Source: Rhizophagus irregularis
Lineage: Eukaryota; Glomeromycota; Glomeromycetes; Glomerales; Glomeraceae
Assembly (NCBI RefSeq): GCF_026210795.1
Contig: NC_089444.1
Span: 1,354,501-1,418,500 of the forward strand
Length of the DNA: 64,000 nt
Direction: 5' to 3'
Shown piece by piece: positions 11,087-22,499 of the stretch. The notes under the pieces are model-generated. The model was given only the letters and a program-made list of their open reading frames with translations, was not told the origin of the DNA and ran no database searches. Positions within the stretch are counted from its first letter, which is position 1, and the number at the start of each line of letters is the position of its first letter. Both the position numbers and the translations under genes were made by a program.

Positions 11087-13786
11087 TTATTTATTTATTT
11101 ATTTTATTTTATGTAAAGTCGGAAGAACTATTCTAAGAGAGCATTTATCCTTAGGAATGTGCCCAACATTTAGTCCATCATCTATCCCGAGGGGCAGACC
11201 CTACCTAATTATTATATATAATAGACTGCTCTGACAACACGACCGATGAAGGAGCAGGTAAAAGGAAACAGGGAACTAGAGAACCAAAGAAGTGAGAACA
11301 TCTATCTAATGGCTACATTATTATGGTGAATTATCATCTAAATAAAATATCTTATGTATAAAAATTAAGTGTGGCAAAACTATACATTATAAAATAAACA
11401 AATGTTTGAAGATGAAGGAGAATTATAATTAATAGTATCATTAGCTTCTAAATGTGTAAAAAGAGAACCACTATGTAAAAAATCAAACTTCTATAAAGGG
11501 TGAGAAGTCCCATATTTTTCTTTCGCCTAAAAAGGCGCCAACTGTAAATACTGTCAGAGTTGGAATGGTTCACACTATTCTAAATTGTTTTTTGGTTACG
11601 CAAATTGGGTGTAAATAATAAAACAAAATAAGATGTAGAAATAAACTACTGCTAAGTAGAAAAAATTTTGACTCAAAAAAAAAAAAAAAAAAATTATAAA
11701 TGTTTAATATCAATGAATCTTCACTCCAGTTGAGTCGTCCATAACGGCAGGAGAGAGACGTCTACGTTTGAATCTATCTGTGTTATCAATTGATGGGTAA
11801 AGGTTAGTAGTATGCGAAGAAAATCTTCATTTTTTAGGTCTGAGTTCGAGCTCTTTAGCATCGTCGGAAGTGTCCACTGGCACTCCGAACATGTTAAGGT
11901 GTGATTGGTTGCCATAGCGTATGTGCTTGTTAGATCTAATATTATCATCTTCAAATATGTTGGTACAATAATTACTCATAGTCTTATAAACTTTTGATTT
12001 AGTAATTTCGTTGTCAGTTTCCAAGTATTGGGTTGTCAACTTCGTCATTTTATCGTGAACACGCTCACAAAATGTACTCAACCTATCCTTCAAAAATTGT
12101 CGTGGTTTAACCCGATGGACTGAAGTCCCTTGCATAATTGCATTTTCTTGATTCAATCTAAAATGAGCAATACGCTCATTCTCACGTTGTAACGCACGAC
12201 GTTGTGCTTTTGTAAGTGGTGGGGGCAAATTGTTGTGTAAATTATACATATAAGTAAACCACTCTCTAGAACCTGGAACTATATATACACCCTCCTCTGT
12301 GTAAAGCGGTTCCTTAGGAATTATATTTCTGTATTTGTGAGGAATAAACATATTAGGGGTTGGATTGTAGGGCGCTACTGTATACGTAATAAGGGGTAAT
12401 GATGGTGGAGTATCGTTAATCGTGGTAGTCATAAATCTTTTACCAGGGCGTCCAAAAAAGGGCGTCCAAAATTTATAATTTCCGTGATGGAGGCCTTGGT
12501 TGTAAAGAAGATGTTTGATGGGTTTAAGAACAAATTGTGTTTCTGAAAACAGAAATCGATATCTTTGTGCCGTAGCATATTTATGCTGTATAAGGTCCAT
12601 ATGATTATGTTCTTTTGTGTTGAAAATGCGTCGTTTAGCCCTATCAAAACGAGTCTCTTGAGCCTTGCTCACGCGAGGGTTGTGACTACGTCGGATACTT
12701 AAATTGCAAAGTTTTTTCCTATATATATGTTTATTATTAAGGTGTGTAATGGAGTGGCGATCACGAGCATGGATCGTTTCTTCATAAGAAATTCCCAATC
12801 TTCGAGAATAAATTCTTTTAGTTCTATGTGTATTCCAGTGAGTGTATAAAAGATTAGCATGAAAAATCTTTGGTTTTAAAGAAGGATTTGTTGAATCAAC
12901 ATTAAGTTCTTTTTTAACATTTTTAATATGTATAAACACATCATTTTTAAAGAATAAGGGTTGGTGAAGGACGCAAGCTCTTCTAAAATCTGACATTATG
13001 AATGGTGTCGGTACTTTACAAATGGTTTTTGGAGGAGTGAATCCAGGAAATCCAGGGGTAATGTAATCATGAGAACAAGGAATATATATTCCAAAGTGAA
13101 AACGATATCGTTTGTAAGAGAAATTAAAAAAGTTTTTGGTGGTTGTGTTACGTGAATCAATTTTACTAGCACGTGACATGATGATCGCCTTTCTTTGTAA
13201 TAATTTATCTCGGATAAAATTAAAAAATTTTTGTTGAATACGCCTGGGTAAAACTCTTTGTAAAGAAAAAAAATGTGTGAGCATAACACTAATCTGGTAT
13301 TTGTCATTAGGGAGTTTACTTGTGTTAGGATAACTAATTGGGGTTGTTTTCATGTGATAATCATTTGTGTGTATTTTAAGATGAATTTCATTGGTGTCTG
13401 TAGAATGATCGACTAACTCAAAAAAGAAACTTTTTGATCTACTGATGTCATAAATTTTGTTGTAACCAGCTCGATTAGGACGAGTCACGTGAAATTTGGA
13501 AAAAGAAATGTCAAGGGGATATTTTTTCTCAAGGGAAGGTAAAATGTTTAAAGACTTTGAAGATGACATAACTATAAAAATTTTGGTGTACTATAATGAA
13601 AAAACTACTTCCAAAAGCAACGGGATATATAAGGAGTACTTTCCGTCGAGGCCACCAAGTGGTCCTCACTCCTTTTTTACCAACGTAAAGGGTTAAAAAT
13701 TATTTTTTATTTTAAAAAAAATGTGTATACTGCGGATTTCTATGAAATCTGACGGAAAGGGGAAGAGTTTTTTTTTTTTTTTTTTT
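11087..13786 (-). mobile_element. LINE-like insertion with (TAAA)n tail
   Basis: The mariner-like MITE is split between TTAACCAGCCCCTATATAT (11,068-11,086) and TTAACCAGCTCCTATATAT (13,785-13,803), a 19-bp duplication with one mismatch. Read on the minus strand the insert starts with an A-run then CTCTTCCCC and ends in a (TAAA)n-type tail at about 11,087-11,115. A variable-length target duplication plus a simple-repeat 3' tail fits target-primed reverse transcription. It contains a single 580-codon ORF and no visible reverse transcriptase or endonuclease, so it would need enzymes in trans or be a truncated lineage. Confidence 0.65.
11827..13569 (-). CDS. 580-residue ORF of unknown function in a LINE-like element
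   Basis: This intact single-exon frame begins MSSSKSLNILPSLEKKYPLD and ends DDAKELELRPKK. It is strongly basic, with many Arg, Lys and His, and has few cysteines. I see no signal peptide, membrane segment, reverse transcriptase YxDD, integrase or helicase motif. Its codon composition is less AT-extreme than neighbouring genes. The start is preceded at about 55-60 bp by a TATATA run (minus strand, near 13,625-13,632). It fills most of the inserted element, so a role as a nucleic-acid-binding ORF1-type protein is possible, but that is inference only. An unrelated host gene captured by the element is the alternative. Confidence 0.7.
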   Translation of the reverse strand: MSSSKSLNILPSLEKKYPLDISFSKFHVTRPNRAGYNKIYDISRSKSFFFELVDHSTDTNEIHLKIHTNDYHMKTTPISYPNTSKLPNDKYQISVMLTHFFSLQRVLPRRIQQKFFNFIRDKLLQRKAIIMSRASKIDSRNTTTKNFFNFSYKRYRFHFGIYIPCSHDYITPGFPGFTPPKTICKVPTPFIMSDFRRACVLHQPLFFKNDVFIHIKNVKKELNVDSTNPSLKPKIFHANLLYTHWNTHRTKRIYSRRLGISYEETIHARDRHSITHLNNKHIYRKKLCNLSIRRSHNPRVSKAQETRFDRAKRRIFNTKEHNHMDLIQHKYATAQRYRFLFSETQFVLKPIKHLLYNQGLHHGNYKFWTPFFGRPGKRFMTTTINDTPPSLPLITYTVAPYNPTPNMFIPHKYRNIIPKEPLYTEEGVYIVPGSREWFTYMYNLHNNLPPPLTKAQRRALQRENERIAHFRLNQENAIMQGTSVHRVKPRQFLKDRLSTFCERVHDKMTKLTTQYLETDNEITKSKVYKTMSNYCTNIFEDDNIRSNKHIRYGNQSHLNMFGVPVDTSDDAKELELRPKK

Positions 13787-14059
13787 AACCAGCTCCTATA
13801 TATCAGCTATATAATAACTTTATACTTTCTATAACGAACGGTCATGTGACTATATAGTAGTCCAGATAGTGCTGGCCAGAATTACTAGTAATTTTTTCAA
13901 AAATTTATGTTAAAAGAAATTATAATTTTGGCCAGCATTACAAATTTGGCCTAAATTACCTATAAAGAAAACTAGTTCGGTATATTATATAACGAATTCA
14001 CTATATACCGAACCAAACCTCCTGGAACGGAAGGTTCGTTATATCCAGAGTTGACTGTA

Positions 14060-15703
14060 TATAGTTATAAACAGAATATGAATAATGATTAAAACTACTT
14101 GCTAAAAATTTGTGCATATCTTAAATATCTCTTTTTTTACCCATGATAGAAATTATGGATATAGTTGTTATAATTTTAGAGTAAATAAAAATTTGGTTAG
14201 TAAATTAAAACTTGAGGGGGAAAAGTTTAAGATGATATGAAATCTTGGATATTTTTGATAAGCTATATGTAAATAAAGTTTATTATAAAGTTAATATATA
14301 AACTATATTTCACGCTGTAACCCTAGATATTAAGATAATCACTTGATCAGAAGAATAACTACCCGAAGGATGAATAATATACCGAATGGAATATGGATAA
14401 ACATTCAGCCAATGGAAGAATATTTAACCGAAATAATCAGAAAATACATTATTATAGTTGTACAATAGTTAGTTATTTATAGTAATATTTATTTATAGTT
14501 CAGTTATTTATAATTATTTATATTATTAGATTAGTTATTATTAGTTTAGTATAAATAGATTATTATTACTTTAATGAAATGATATAATATTAGGAAGACC
14601 TTGACAATTTAATTTATGGAATGGACAATTTACAGACAATAACAATTATGGACAGTCTGGACAAATTATGGATAATACCAAATTATGATGGACAGTTTGG
14701 ACAAAGTCATGGACAATGATAAATTGTAATGGAAAATGATAAATTATGATGGGAAATGTTGAGTTTTAGATGGATAATCGAGAGATAATCAATTTATTAG
14801 TGTAACTTGAAAAGATATTTAAGATCGAGGTTTTGGAGTTGATTGAACTTTACCAATCTTTGGATTGGAGTTGGAATTATTAATGGTTAAAAACCAATCT
14901 TCAGATTGGAACTGGAATAATTAATGATTAATAGTTAATACCAAGTTTTGACTTGGAATTGGGAATAATATTGGGGATCTAGGAAAATATAATGATAATT
15001 AATAATTGTATTAGTTGTTAATATAGATTTACTAATATGGCTTCATATTAGAAAATGTTTAATAACTAATTGATAAAATTAATATTTAAAATAAAATTAA
15101 TAAAACAAAAATAATGATGTTATGAAAGTATTAAGGGAAATTATCGCAGTTTGAGATTTTGAATAAATTAAAAGAATAAAATCTAAACCAAGCAAGGATA
15201 TATATATTTATAAATATTAGGATTTCATCTATCGGTATGTAGCAGATGCCGGTGACATTATGGTGCATGCTCTGAGAAGAAAATGATCAGCAATCATGTG
15301 AAAGGTTATAACTAGCAATTATGCGAAAGGTTATGATTAACAACTATGCAAAAGGTCATTTTGATCATTCCCATATGATCAAGTACCTGTAAAGGTATTC
15401 CTGAGAATCTGAACTCGAGGTATTCATATTAATAAAACTTTAGAATATTTGGAATTAAATTAAAACAGTTAATAATGATGATAAATGAATTTTGCATTTT
15501 AATGAAAGACTCATAGACAAATAAAAAATATATGGGTTGAGTAAAGTTTACTAAAAATTTAAAAATGGTAAACGAATTTTATATTTTTAATGAAAGATTC
15601 ATAAAATAAAATAAAATGGATTTATTACAAGAGAGAATTTCTGTGTATTGTAATGGATCACTCTTGAATATCAAAAATTTCCATTTTTATTTTTCTCTTG
15701 CAT
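14060..15703. other. AT-rich region with decayed repeats
   Basis: No intact gene is visible. About 14,590-14,760 reiterates ATTATGGACAGTTTGGACAA-type motifs, and 14,840-14,960 has three imperfect copies of a unit containing CCAATCTTYRGATTGGA. A patch at about 15,235-15,300 on the plus strand reads RYVADAGDIMVHALRRK before a stop. This is weakly like the end of a retrotransposon RNase H region, but too short to call. About 15,290-15,370 carries three copies of an AT(T)ATG(C/T)(G/A)AAAGGTTAT motif. Confidence 0.35.
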
Positions 15704-16390
15704 TCATGACTTTTCATTGGTGTTGTTGGGTGTGTTGCTTTTGTGTGGATGTGAGGTATTGTTAAAATTCTGATATCTCATCTTCAATTGCTCTTCAATA
15801 TTCAAGTCGTCACTAGATGTATTGCTAGTAATTTCCCACAGGTTGCTTTCGTTGGAGTCATCGCTTTTCTCATAGTCTTTTTCAACCATTTCTTTGCACT
15901 TCTTCAGCTTCTCTATTCTTATTCTATCTTCTGAGTCTACTGTGCTTAGTTCTGTTTGTATTTGGTGTGCTTTTATTGTTGTATTTTTGAAGTAATATTC
16001 TTCTTTGAGTTTCCATTGTTCTTCTTTTTGTCAAATTGTTTTGTTCATTTCTGTATGCATTTGTTTCAGCATTTCATTGTTTGAGTTTCTGTATTCTTCT
16101 ATGTATTTTTCAAAATCCTTGTTTCTGTTGGTGTTGTTGAGGTCTATACATATTGTGATAATTCCTCTAATAAAGGCGCCTAGTGTTTCATCTTCTGAAC
16201 CTAAAAATTGTGCTATGTTTTTATCAATTGTGGTTATTTCCATTCCTGCGCTGCTTATAATTGCTTTGCGTTCCTCATCTGTTTTGTTTGCATATCCTTC
16301 CAGGGCGGCGAAGTCTTCTTTCAATGGTGTTATACCCATTTTGCTTCTAAAATTATTTTTACTGCAGATTCCTATATAAAATTTGATCAT
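15704..16390 (-). pseudogene. LINE-like element ORF with one in-frame stop
   Basis: A single frame from 16,390 to 15,704 is broken only by TGA at 16,031-16,033; both halves are in the same phase. The probable real start is Met at 16,339 (MGITPLKEDFAALEGYAN), because the sequence upstream of it resembles the 5' leader of the insertion at 11,087-13,786. The product is hydrophilic and predicted helical: IDKNIAQFLGSEDETLGAF, a Glu/Lys-rich middle (EDRIRIEKLKKCKEMVEKD) and a Ser/Asn/Thr-rich tail ending NTNEKS. No domain is recognised. The coiled-coil character would fit an ORF1-type protein, which is inference. Confidence 0.55.
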
Positions 16391-17460
16391 CAGGGAGAGT
16401 TTTTTTTTTCAAGCAATTCATTTTTGAATATTTTTTAAAAAAACTAATATATACGGAAAAAATTTAATCATGTGGAATGTGTACAGAATTTTTAAACTTA
16501 ATATTTTTAGAAGATAATTTTACAAAAATTCCATATCATAACACAAGATAATGTGATTGTTTATTGATTTGTTATGATACGTTATTTGTTTTTATAAAAA
16601 CCCTTACTTTGATGGGTTTGATCTTCCGATCTTCTTTTCTATCTTTCCTTTCCTTTCTCTTTTCTCTTGTCTTATTTTTGTTATTTTTTCTAAATTTTCT
16701 TCTTTCTTCGTCACCCCTTTTAAAAAAAAAGTTTTTTTTTTCATACCTCACTTTAAAAAAGTTTTTTTTTATCACTTTCCTTTAAAAGAAAATTTTTTTT
16801 CATCACTCCCTTAAAAAAAAATTTTTTTTGATTTTATTCTTTTATTTCCACTCTTTTTTTTTAAAAAAAAAATTTTCTTCTTTCTATTTTCTCTTTCTAA
16901 AAAATTTTTTATTTTTCTAACTTTGACGTCCTTCCTTTAAAAAAAATTTTTTTAACTTTTCTAACTTTGTTACCTCTCTTTTTAAAAAAATATTTTTTTT
17001 GATTTATTCTTTATTCCCCTTTCTTTTTTATTTATATTTATCTCTTTTTTTATTTTATAGGCCAACAGATTTTTTTTTGTAAGAAGATTCAGTTTTCTTT
17101 TTTCTTTTTTGTAGATCAGTTTGGGAGTCCTTTCCTTTTTGTAGGATGGTTCAGGATTTTTTCTTTTTTTAGGTCAGTTCAAATTTTCTTTTTTTTTTTT
17201 GTAAGTTGGGTTCAGATTCTTTTTTTTTTGTAGGTTGTTTCAGTTTTGTTGCTTCAGAGTTTTTTGTTGTTTTGGTTTCTTTTTTATCAGATGCTTCATA
17301 ATTCTTTTTTTTTATGTAGGTCAGACATTCTGGAGGTTTCTTTCTTTTTTTGTAGAAATGCTAACCTTTGGTGACTTGGATGATTGCAGATACTATATGA
17401 GGGGGGATTTTGTTTCCAATTAAGTTAGATGTTCTCATGTTTTTTTTTTTGTTTTTTTAG
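16391..17460. repeat. Low-complexity A/T hairpin and poly-pyrimidine tract
   Basis: From about 16,710 to 16,990 the sequence reiterates runs of A followed by runs of T, joined by short TCACTCCC or AACTTTG spacers, so each unit can fold on itself. From 17,050 to 17,460 there are about eight units of a long T-run ending in (G)TAG followed by GTCAGTTCAG-like sequence, resembling repeated 3' splice sites without donors. The open frames in this stretch are low-complexity artefacts. Confidence 0.6.
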
Positions 17461-18682
17461 GTTGTTTAACTCCAAATGAACCTGAACTTATAGATAATTT
17501 TGGTTGCAATAGGTGGTTTTAATAAGGAGGGATTTTTCATAATGTATTTGTATTTTGTTTATTATTTTTTTTTTATTTATTGCTGTTTTCTAATTACTGT
17601 GATCTAGCATTATTTAATAAAAAAAAATTTTTGAGAAAACATGTGAAAATAAAAATTTTATTGCATTTTCAAATAAAGGAGGTATTGATTATAAGCTAAA
17701 AATTATAATTTTAAGAAAAAATTTTCAATCTTTAAATAAGTTTACTTACTATAAGTAACTTTTTAAATTTTGTGTAACAAATCGTTTTTAAAAAAGTTCG
17801 CGATAGTATACTTTTAATGTGATAGTTATTGATGATCACTTTCCAAATAAATGTACTTTTTCGCTTAATTTGGTATTTGTTGTGCGATCTTCAAGTATTT
17901 TTTCAGAAATTTGGAAGTGTGCAACGCGAACTTTAGAGTTCAAATTTATATATATATAAATATGCATATGCATATTCGCAATTTCAATAGTAATACATTA
18001 TTTAATACTAATATTTCAAAAAATATTGCTATATGCAAATATTGCTTCTTTTGACATCATTAGAATAAAATCATAAATTGGGCACTTCTGTGATACTCTT
18101 ATTGCTTGTTAAGTTTAATTATCAAATAATAAACTTTTGTAAAAAAAAAAATTTTGTTGATCACCTTTTTTCTTTGATCATCTAAATAAAAAAAAATTTA
18201 AAAAAAATTAAAAAATGAAAAAACAATTAAATTTAATTAACATTTAAGGGACCAATCGCGACTCAATAGGTGAAATTTATTAATTACGATTTATGCAAAT
18301 CTTTACCGAAAATGGCTAAAACTCCTATTTTACCAGATCGTCGTCTCATCATGTGATATAATATGCAAATTTTAAATACAGTAATTAATAATGTCGATCC
18401 TAACTAAGCCACTTGAAGAGTTTGAAGTCGCCAGAGTTCCACGTCTTCGATTTTACTATGGAAGAACGTAAGATTCCGACCATATATTTTTGGCTATTTC
18501 AAGCTTTAAATAAATTATTTTTGAGCAATTTTAACCAAAATCGGTTAGTTTTAGATTTTTTTTTTGGGTTTAACCCTATATATAGTTTATTTAGGCATCG
18601 TTCCTTTATTTTATTTTTTTTTAAAACATACTGAGCGGTGTTTAATCATAAACATTTACTTTCTACCAGTTTATTTATTATA
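17461..18682. other. AT-rich intergenic; inverted paralogue of 25.83-26.38 kb
   Basis: About 17,575-17,745 is closely similar, in inverted orientation, to about 25,835-25,991 plus 26,361-26,380, including CTAATTACTGTGATCTAGCA and TATAAGCTAAAAATTATAAT. It lacks the 369-bp MITE found in the other copy and so serves as that element's empty site. No gene is supported; the short open frame at 18,413-18,634 has no recognisable content. Confidence 0.5.
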
Positions 18683-21600
18683 TTATAGTGCGTTATTTAC
18701 CATATTTTCTGTAGCTTGTTCCTTGAACGTTCGTGCATAAGCTGAGATCCAATTTTGTATTGTTGTTATCTTAGGGAAGTCTTCAGCTTTCAATTCACCA
18801 GATTCAACAAATGTCAGCAGTTCATTATACATATCTTTTGCTGACATCTTATCCTTTTGATTAAGATTTCCATTCAAAAAAAAACTTTTCAACAACTCCT
18901 TTACCTGCTTTGTCATTCTTTTTCCCTTTCCTTTTCCCCCTACTTTTTGATTGCTTTTTAGCGCCCATCCCATAGGAAATTGAAAATTCATGTCAACAGA
19001 ACTAATTCAATACAAATCATGTAGGTTTATAATTTGAATTATGTTTGTTTAAGTTTCACATCTATTTACCTTACATCTTCTAATTCACCATCACCATTAT
19101 TATTATTATCCATGAATTCTGGTATGCTAGGTGTATCTATATATAGAAAATTATTAGTCAAATGTTATGATGAAAAAATTTTATTTCAATCAATCACCTA
19201 ACAGAGGAATTGTCCAAGTTAATTCAGGTTCAGTTTGTTCAGAAATCTTTGGATGGGGACGAATAATTGGTTTGGTGCATAGTTTGGCAATTGCAGCAGG
19301 AGAAAAATTATTCCATGGACCAAAATGTGGAAGTGATCGGGCACATACATAACCTGTCATTTCGCCAGAAATTGGCCATTTCCAGTAAAACAAATTTGAA
19401 ATACCTTTTATAGTTTTGACATTGGGCTTTGAATTTTGTTCTTTTTTGCTAATATTATATATTTTTTCATCTTCAGGTTCAAATTGACTTCGATTTGGTT
19501 CTAAATTTGCCAGTGATGTACCAGCTAAATGTTTAGCTGCTTCCACTATATCCAATCCGAATATATCGTTTGATTGAATGGGAAATCTAAAAAGAAAAGG
19601 TAATTTTAATATGAAATTTATTGCAATGACTATAACAATAATACTTACTGCAGCATGATGCGAATCAATAGTTGTTTTAGCTTCACCTGGTTCAAGAAAT
19701 TGCCAATCACGAACCTCAATTTGATACCACTCATTCCAATGTGTAACTATAGCCATAAGTTCTGATGAATGGTAATGTGCCCCATTATCTGAAATTACTC
19801 TAATCCACTTTGGTTTATGTTTTATTGTTTCAAAAACAGCTTCAAATGAAGAGGCTGTGAACCAAGCATCCTGTTTGGTATCAGTTGACCAGTGATCGTA
19901 GGCCCTTACATCTAACTCTTTGCAATCTTTTTTTTTTGTAAAAACCAGAATTGTATGAAGAGTCCATCCACGTTTTCCAAAAAATTCTGCTTTAGTTTCC
20001 CGAGCAGATCTTGGCAAAATTCTCATCTTATAATCAACAATAAATAATGCACCATTCTCATCAAGACTGGCCAACGTAGCTTTAAATTGAACATTCAAGT
20101 ATATCTTTCGTGTTGTATGGGCTAAAAAATATTGCAAGTGTTCCTTTATTTCGTCTAAAGAAGCAACTTGATCCTCCATTATATGTAGGTGCATAAATTC
20201 AAAAAATTCAAAAAATTTATCACATTCTGAGCACCGTGAAGTATGTTTTTCAGAACACTTTCCAAAAGCATATGGCAAACAATGGGAAATACAGGGATTA
20301 TGTATTGTTGTACCATCAGCATTAACCACTAATTCTCTTTCATAACCACGACGCAGATGACGCTTTAAATCATCAATTTTTCGCAATACATTATCCTAAA
20401 GATATTTAGAAAAGGTAAATTATAATATAATCAAACTAAATAATTTATTTATCAAAATAGATTCCACTTACTAATTGCTCCTTTTGCAAAAATGTATTGC
20501 GTGCAATAGCTGTTAAAGATTCAAATGGAGTATAGCCATATTCATTACAAGTAAGACAAAGTCCACCCATATCATCCCGATATTTAATGTTACTACAGTT
20601 TGCTAATCGGCCCATAAATGATGTCTTTTTCATACCGTTAGGAAAGGTTTCTTCAAATTTTTTCCACAATTTGATTTTTTGATCACGCATATATAATATT
20701 GGGGATCCATTTTTATCCACCTGGTAGGAACTTTGTGCAACTACACTTCGATCCTGAAAAAAAATTAGAAATTGTCTTTCTTTAATTTCAGACATCCGTT
20801 TAACAATTCTTTTTGGCTTTATTAGGCTTGATGCACCTGGTCCATTAAGTCTTGCATGTTTTCGTGCAGAATTAATTATATCACTTCCTATCTGTAATAA
20901 TTTAGATTTTTTAAGATTTATTTTATAATGAATTCAATATGAATTTTATCTTTACCTTAAACTTTTCTTTGAGTTTTTTGTATGTAAAATTTTCGGCAAT
21001 TATTGAAAGAATCCTAACATTTCCATCAATTCCTCTTTTATTTGTTTCTAAAGCTTTTTGTAAACTTTTCCAAAATGTTTCACTTTCATTATCAGGTTGA
21101 GAAAAAGATTTATTTTCTATTACTAATAACATTCCTGATTCAAAGAGTTTTGCTAGATTTTCCCTATCAGATGAAGGATCTGGTGCTTTTGTCCAAAATT
21201 CAATCAAATGCCATTTTTTCATAAATGGTGTAATATTTGTACAACCAGAAGCGCAAAACATTGCTCGCCATGCACCTAATTCTTTTTCTTGAAATTGATA
21301 ATTTTTTGGATAAATCTGATATAAAATTGTAGGAAATTGAATTATTGTATTAGTTTGATCGTACCAGTTTGTGAATAATTTTGACCAACTTGAAAATGTG
21401 TTGGCAATTTTACGTTTTTTTATATTTTGTTCGAATATAAGATTCAATATATCAATGTTTTTCCAATTATCACTCGTACAAGTAATTAAATTTTTACTCT
21501 TTTCTAATTTATTCAATTCTGTCAATATTTGTTGAATGTTATAATCAGTAATTCCAAATAAAGTCGCACCATCATATTTTTTAAGAATACCGATAGTTTC

Positions 21601-22230
21601 CCAAATTTTATTAGGTGTAGTATCCTTATTATGATATAATTTTATACCTTCGTTATAAATATCTAAACTGCATTCATCTTCTATAGATTGTACAAAAAGT
21701 GAACGTTTGTCTGCATATTTTGTTATAAGTGTAGAAAGATATCCAGGACCAGCACCATAACATCCTTCACGAGATGAAACACCAATTTTACTAACTACAA
21801 TTAATATCTGATCTAAGCGAATAAATATTGGAATAAATGAAATATCAGCTACTAACTCATGAACAATTGCTTCATTATCAAATCCCATTACAGCTAATCC
21901 TGAATACTTTGTTTTATTACTAAAAATTTGGCTATACGTGTTATTAATAGCTGCAGTAGCTGTTAGTTGAGTTCCGGAATCTTTACCATCACAAATACAA
22001 CGAAAACATGGGTTATGTGTTTGCTCATCATTAAGAACTGTTATTGCAAAGTTCTTACCGTTAAGACAACAATTAACAGACATAAATAGTCGATAAGGTA
22101 TTGGATTTATGCAGTTTTCGTTAAATTTGCACGGTTCCCACCAATTTCGTGCATATATTCCATAATGCAAGTCTTCTGAAATAATTCCTTTAGCTAAAAG
22201 AGTTACTATATACTGTTTTTTTTTGCTCAT
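18683..22230 (-). CDS. Six-exon transposase-like gene with a frameshift
   Basis: Exons fit at 22,230-20,956, 20,891-20,472, 20,395-19,649 and 19,586 to about 19,201, then a small exon (DTPSIPEFM...) near 19,137-19,070, then about 18,998-18,683; phases agree except in exon 4. The middle holds a Cys-rich patch (CISHCLPYAFGKCSEK...CSEC) and a probable RNase H-like DDE core: FIVDYKMR, then RVISDNGAHYHSSELM, then EPGEAKTTIDSHHAA. The end contains SAKDMYNELL and KITTIQNWISAYA. If intron 3 (19,648-19,587, 62 nt) is spliced, the frame gives SHSIKRYIRIG and then stops; the rest continues in the +1 frame, so a 1-nt indel lies near 19,552. Retaining the intron keeps one long frame. The likely origin is a DNA transposon or a domesticated derivative; I cannot name the superfamily. 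Confidence 0.65.
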
Positions 22231-22499
22231 TGTAAAAGTTTTTATAACAAAGAAACCGAAATTCCAAAAAAAGTTTTTTTATTAATAACGAAACCCGTAA
22301 AATTAATTATAGATTGTCGATCATTTTATCCTATCGAGTTCCGATCTGTCACTTAATTAAATAATGAAGTTTTTACTAAAATTTATTAAATAAAAATAAT
22401 ATATTGTTTTAATTATTTTATCCATTACAATATAATTTTTGTATTAAAAAATTAAACCAATAATACTAGTGCGTTGATCATTTCAATGATCAAAATACT
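22231..22499. other. Upstream region of the transposase-like gene
   Basis: AT-rich sequence without coding signal. It would contain the promoter of the minus-strand gene starting at 22,230. No clear element is seen. Confidence 0.3.

Larger units (their letters stand above)
10922..14057. mobile_element. Mariner/pogo-like MITE interrupted by a nested insertion
   Basis: The left end CAGTCGACTCTGGTTATAAC and the inverted right end CAGTCAACTCTGGATATAAC match over about 28 bp with a TA on each outer side (10,920-10,921 and 14,058-14,059), as expected of Tc1/mariner-pogo elements. Without the nested insertion (about 11,087-13,784) the element would be only about 440 bp, so it is a MITE with no transposase. 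Internal copies of TATAACGAAC are present near both ends. It lies at the 5' edge of the decayed gene on its left. Confidence 0.8.

Noticed and set aside
13496-13696. 66-codon plus-strand frame over the start of the 580-codon ORF
   Set aside because: It is antisense to a much longer intact frame and its leader, with no independent support.
15235-15300. Gypsy-type polyprotein end
   Set aside because: Only about 17 residues with a loose resemblance to an ADALSRR motif, and no long terminal repeats or other pol motifs nearby.
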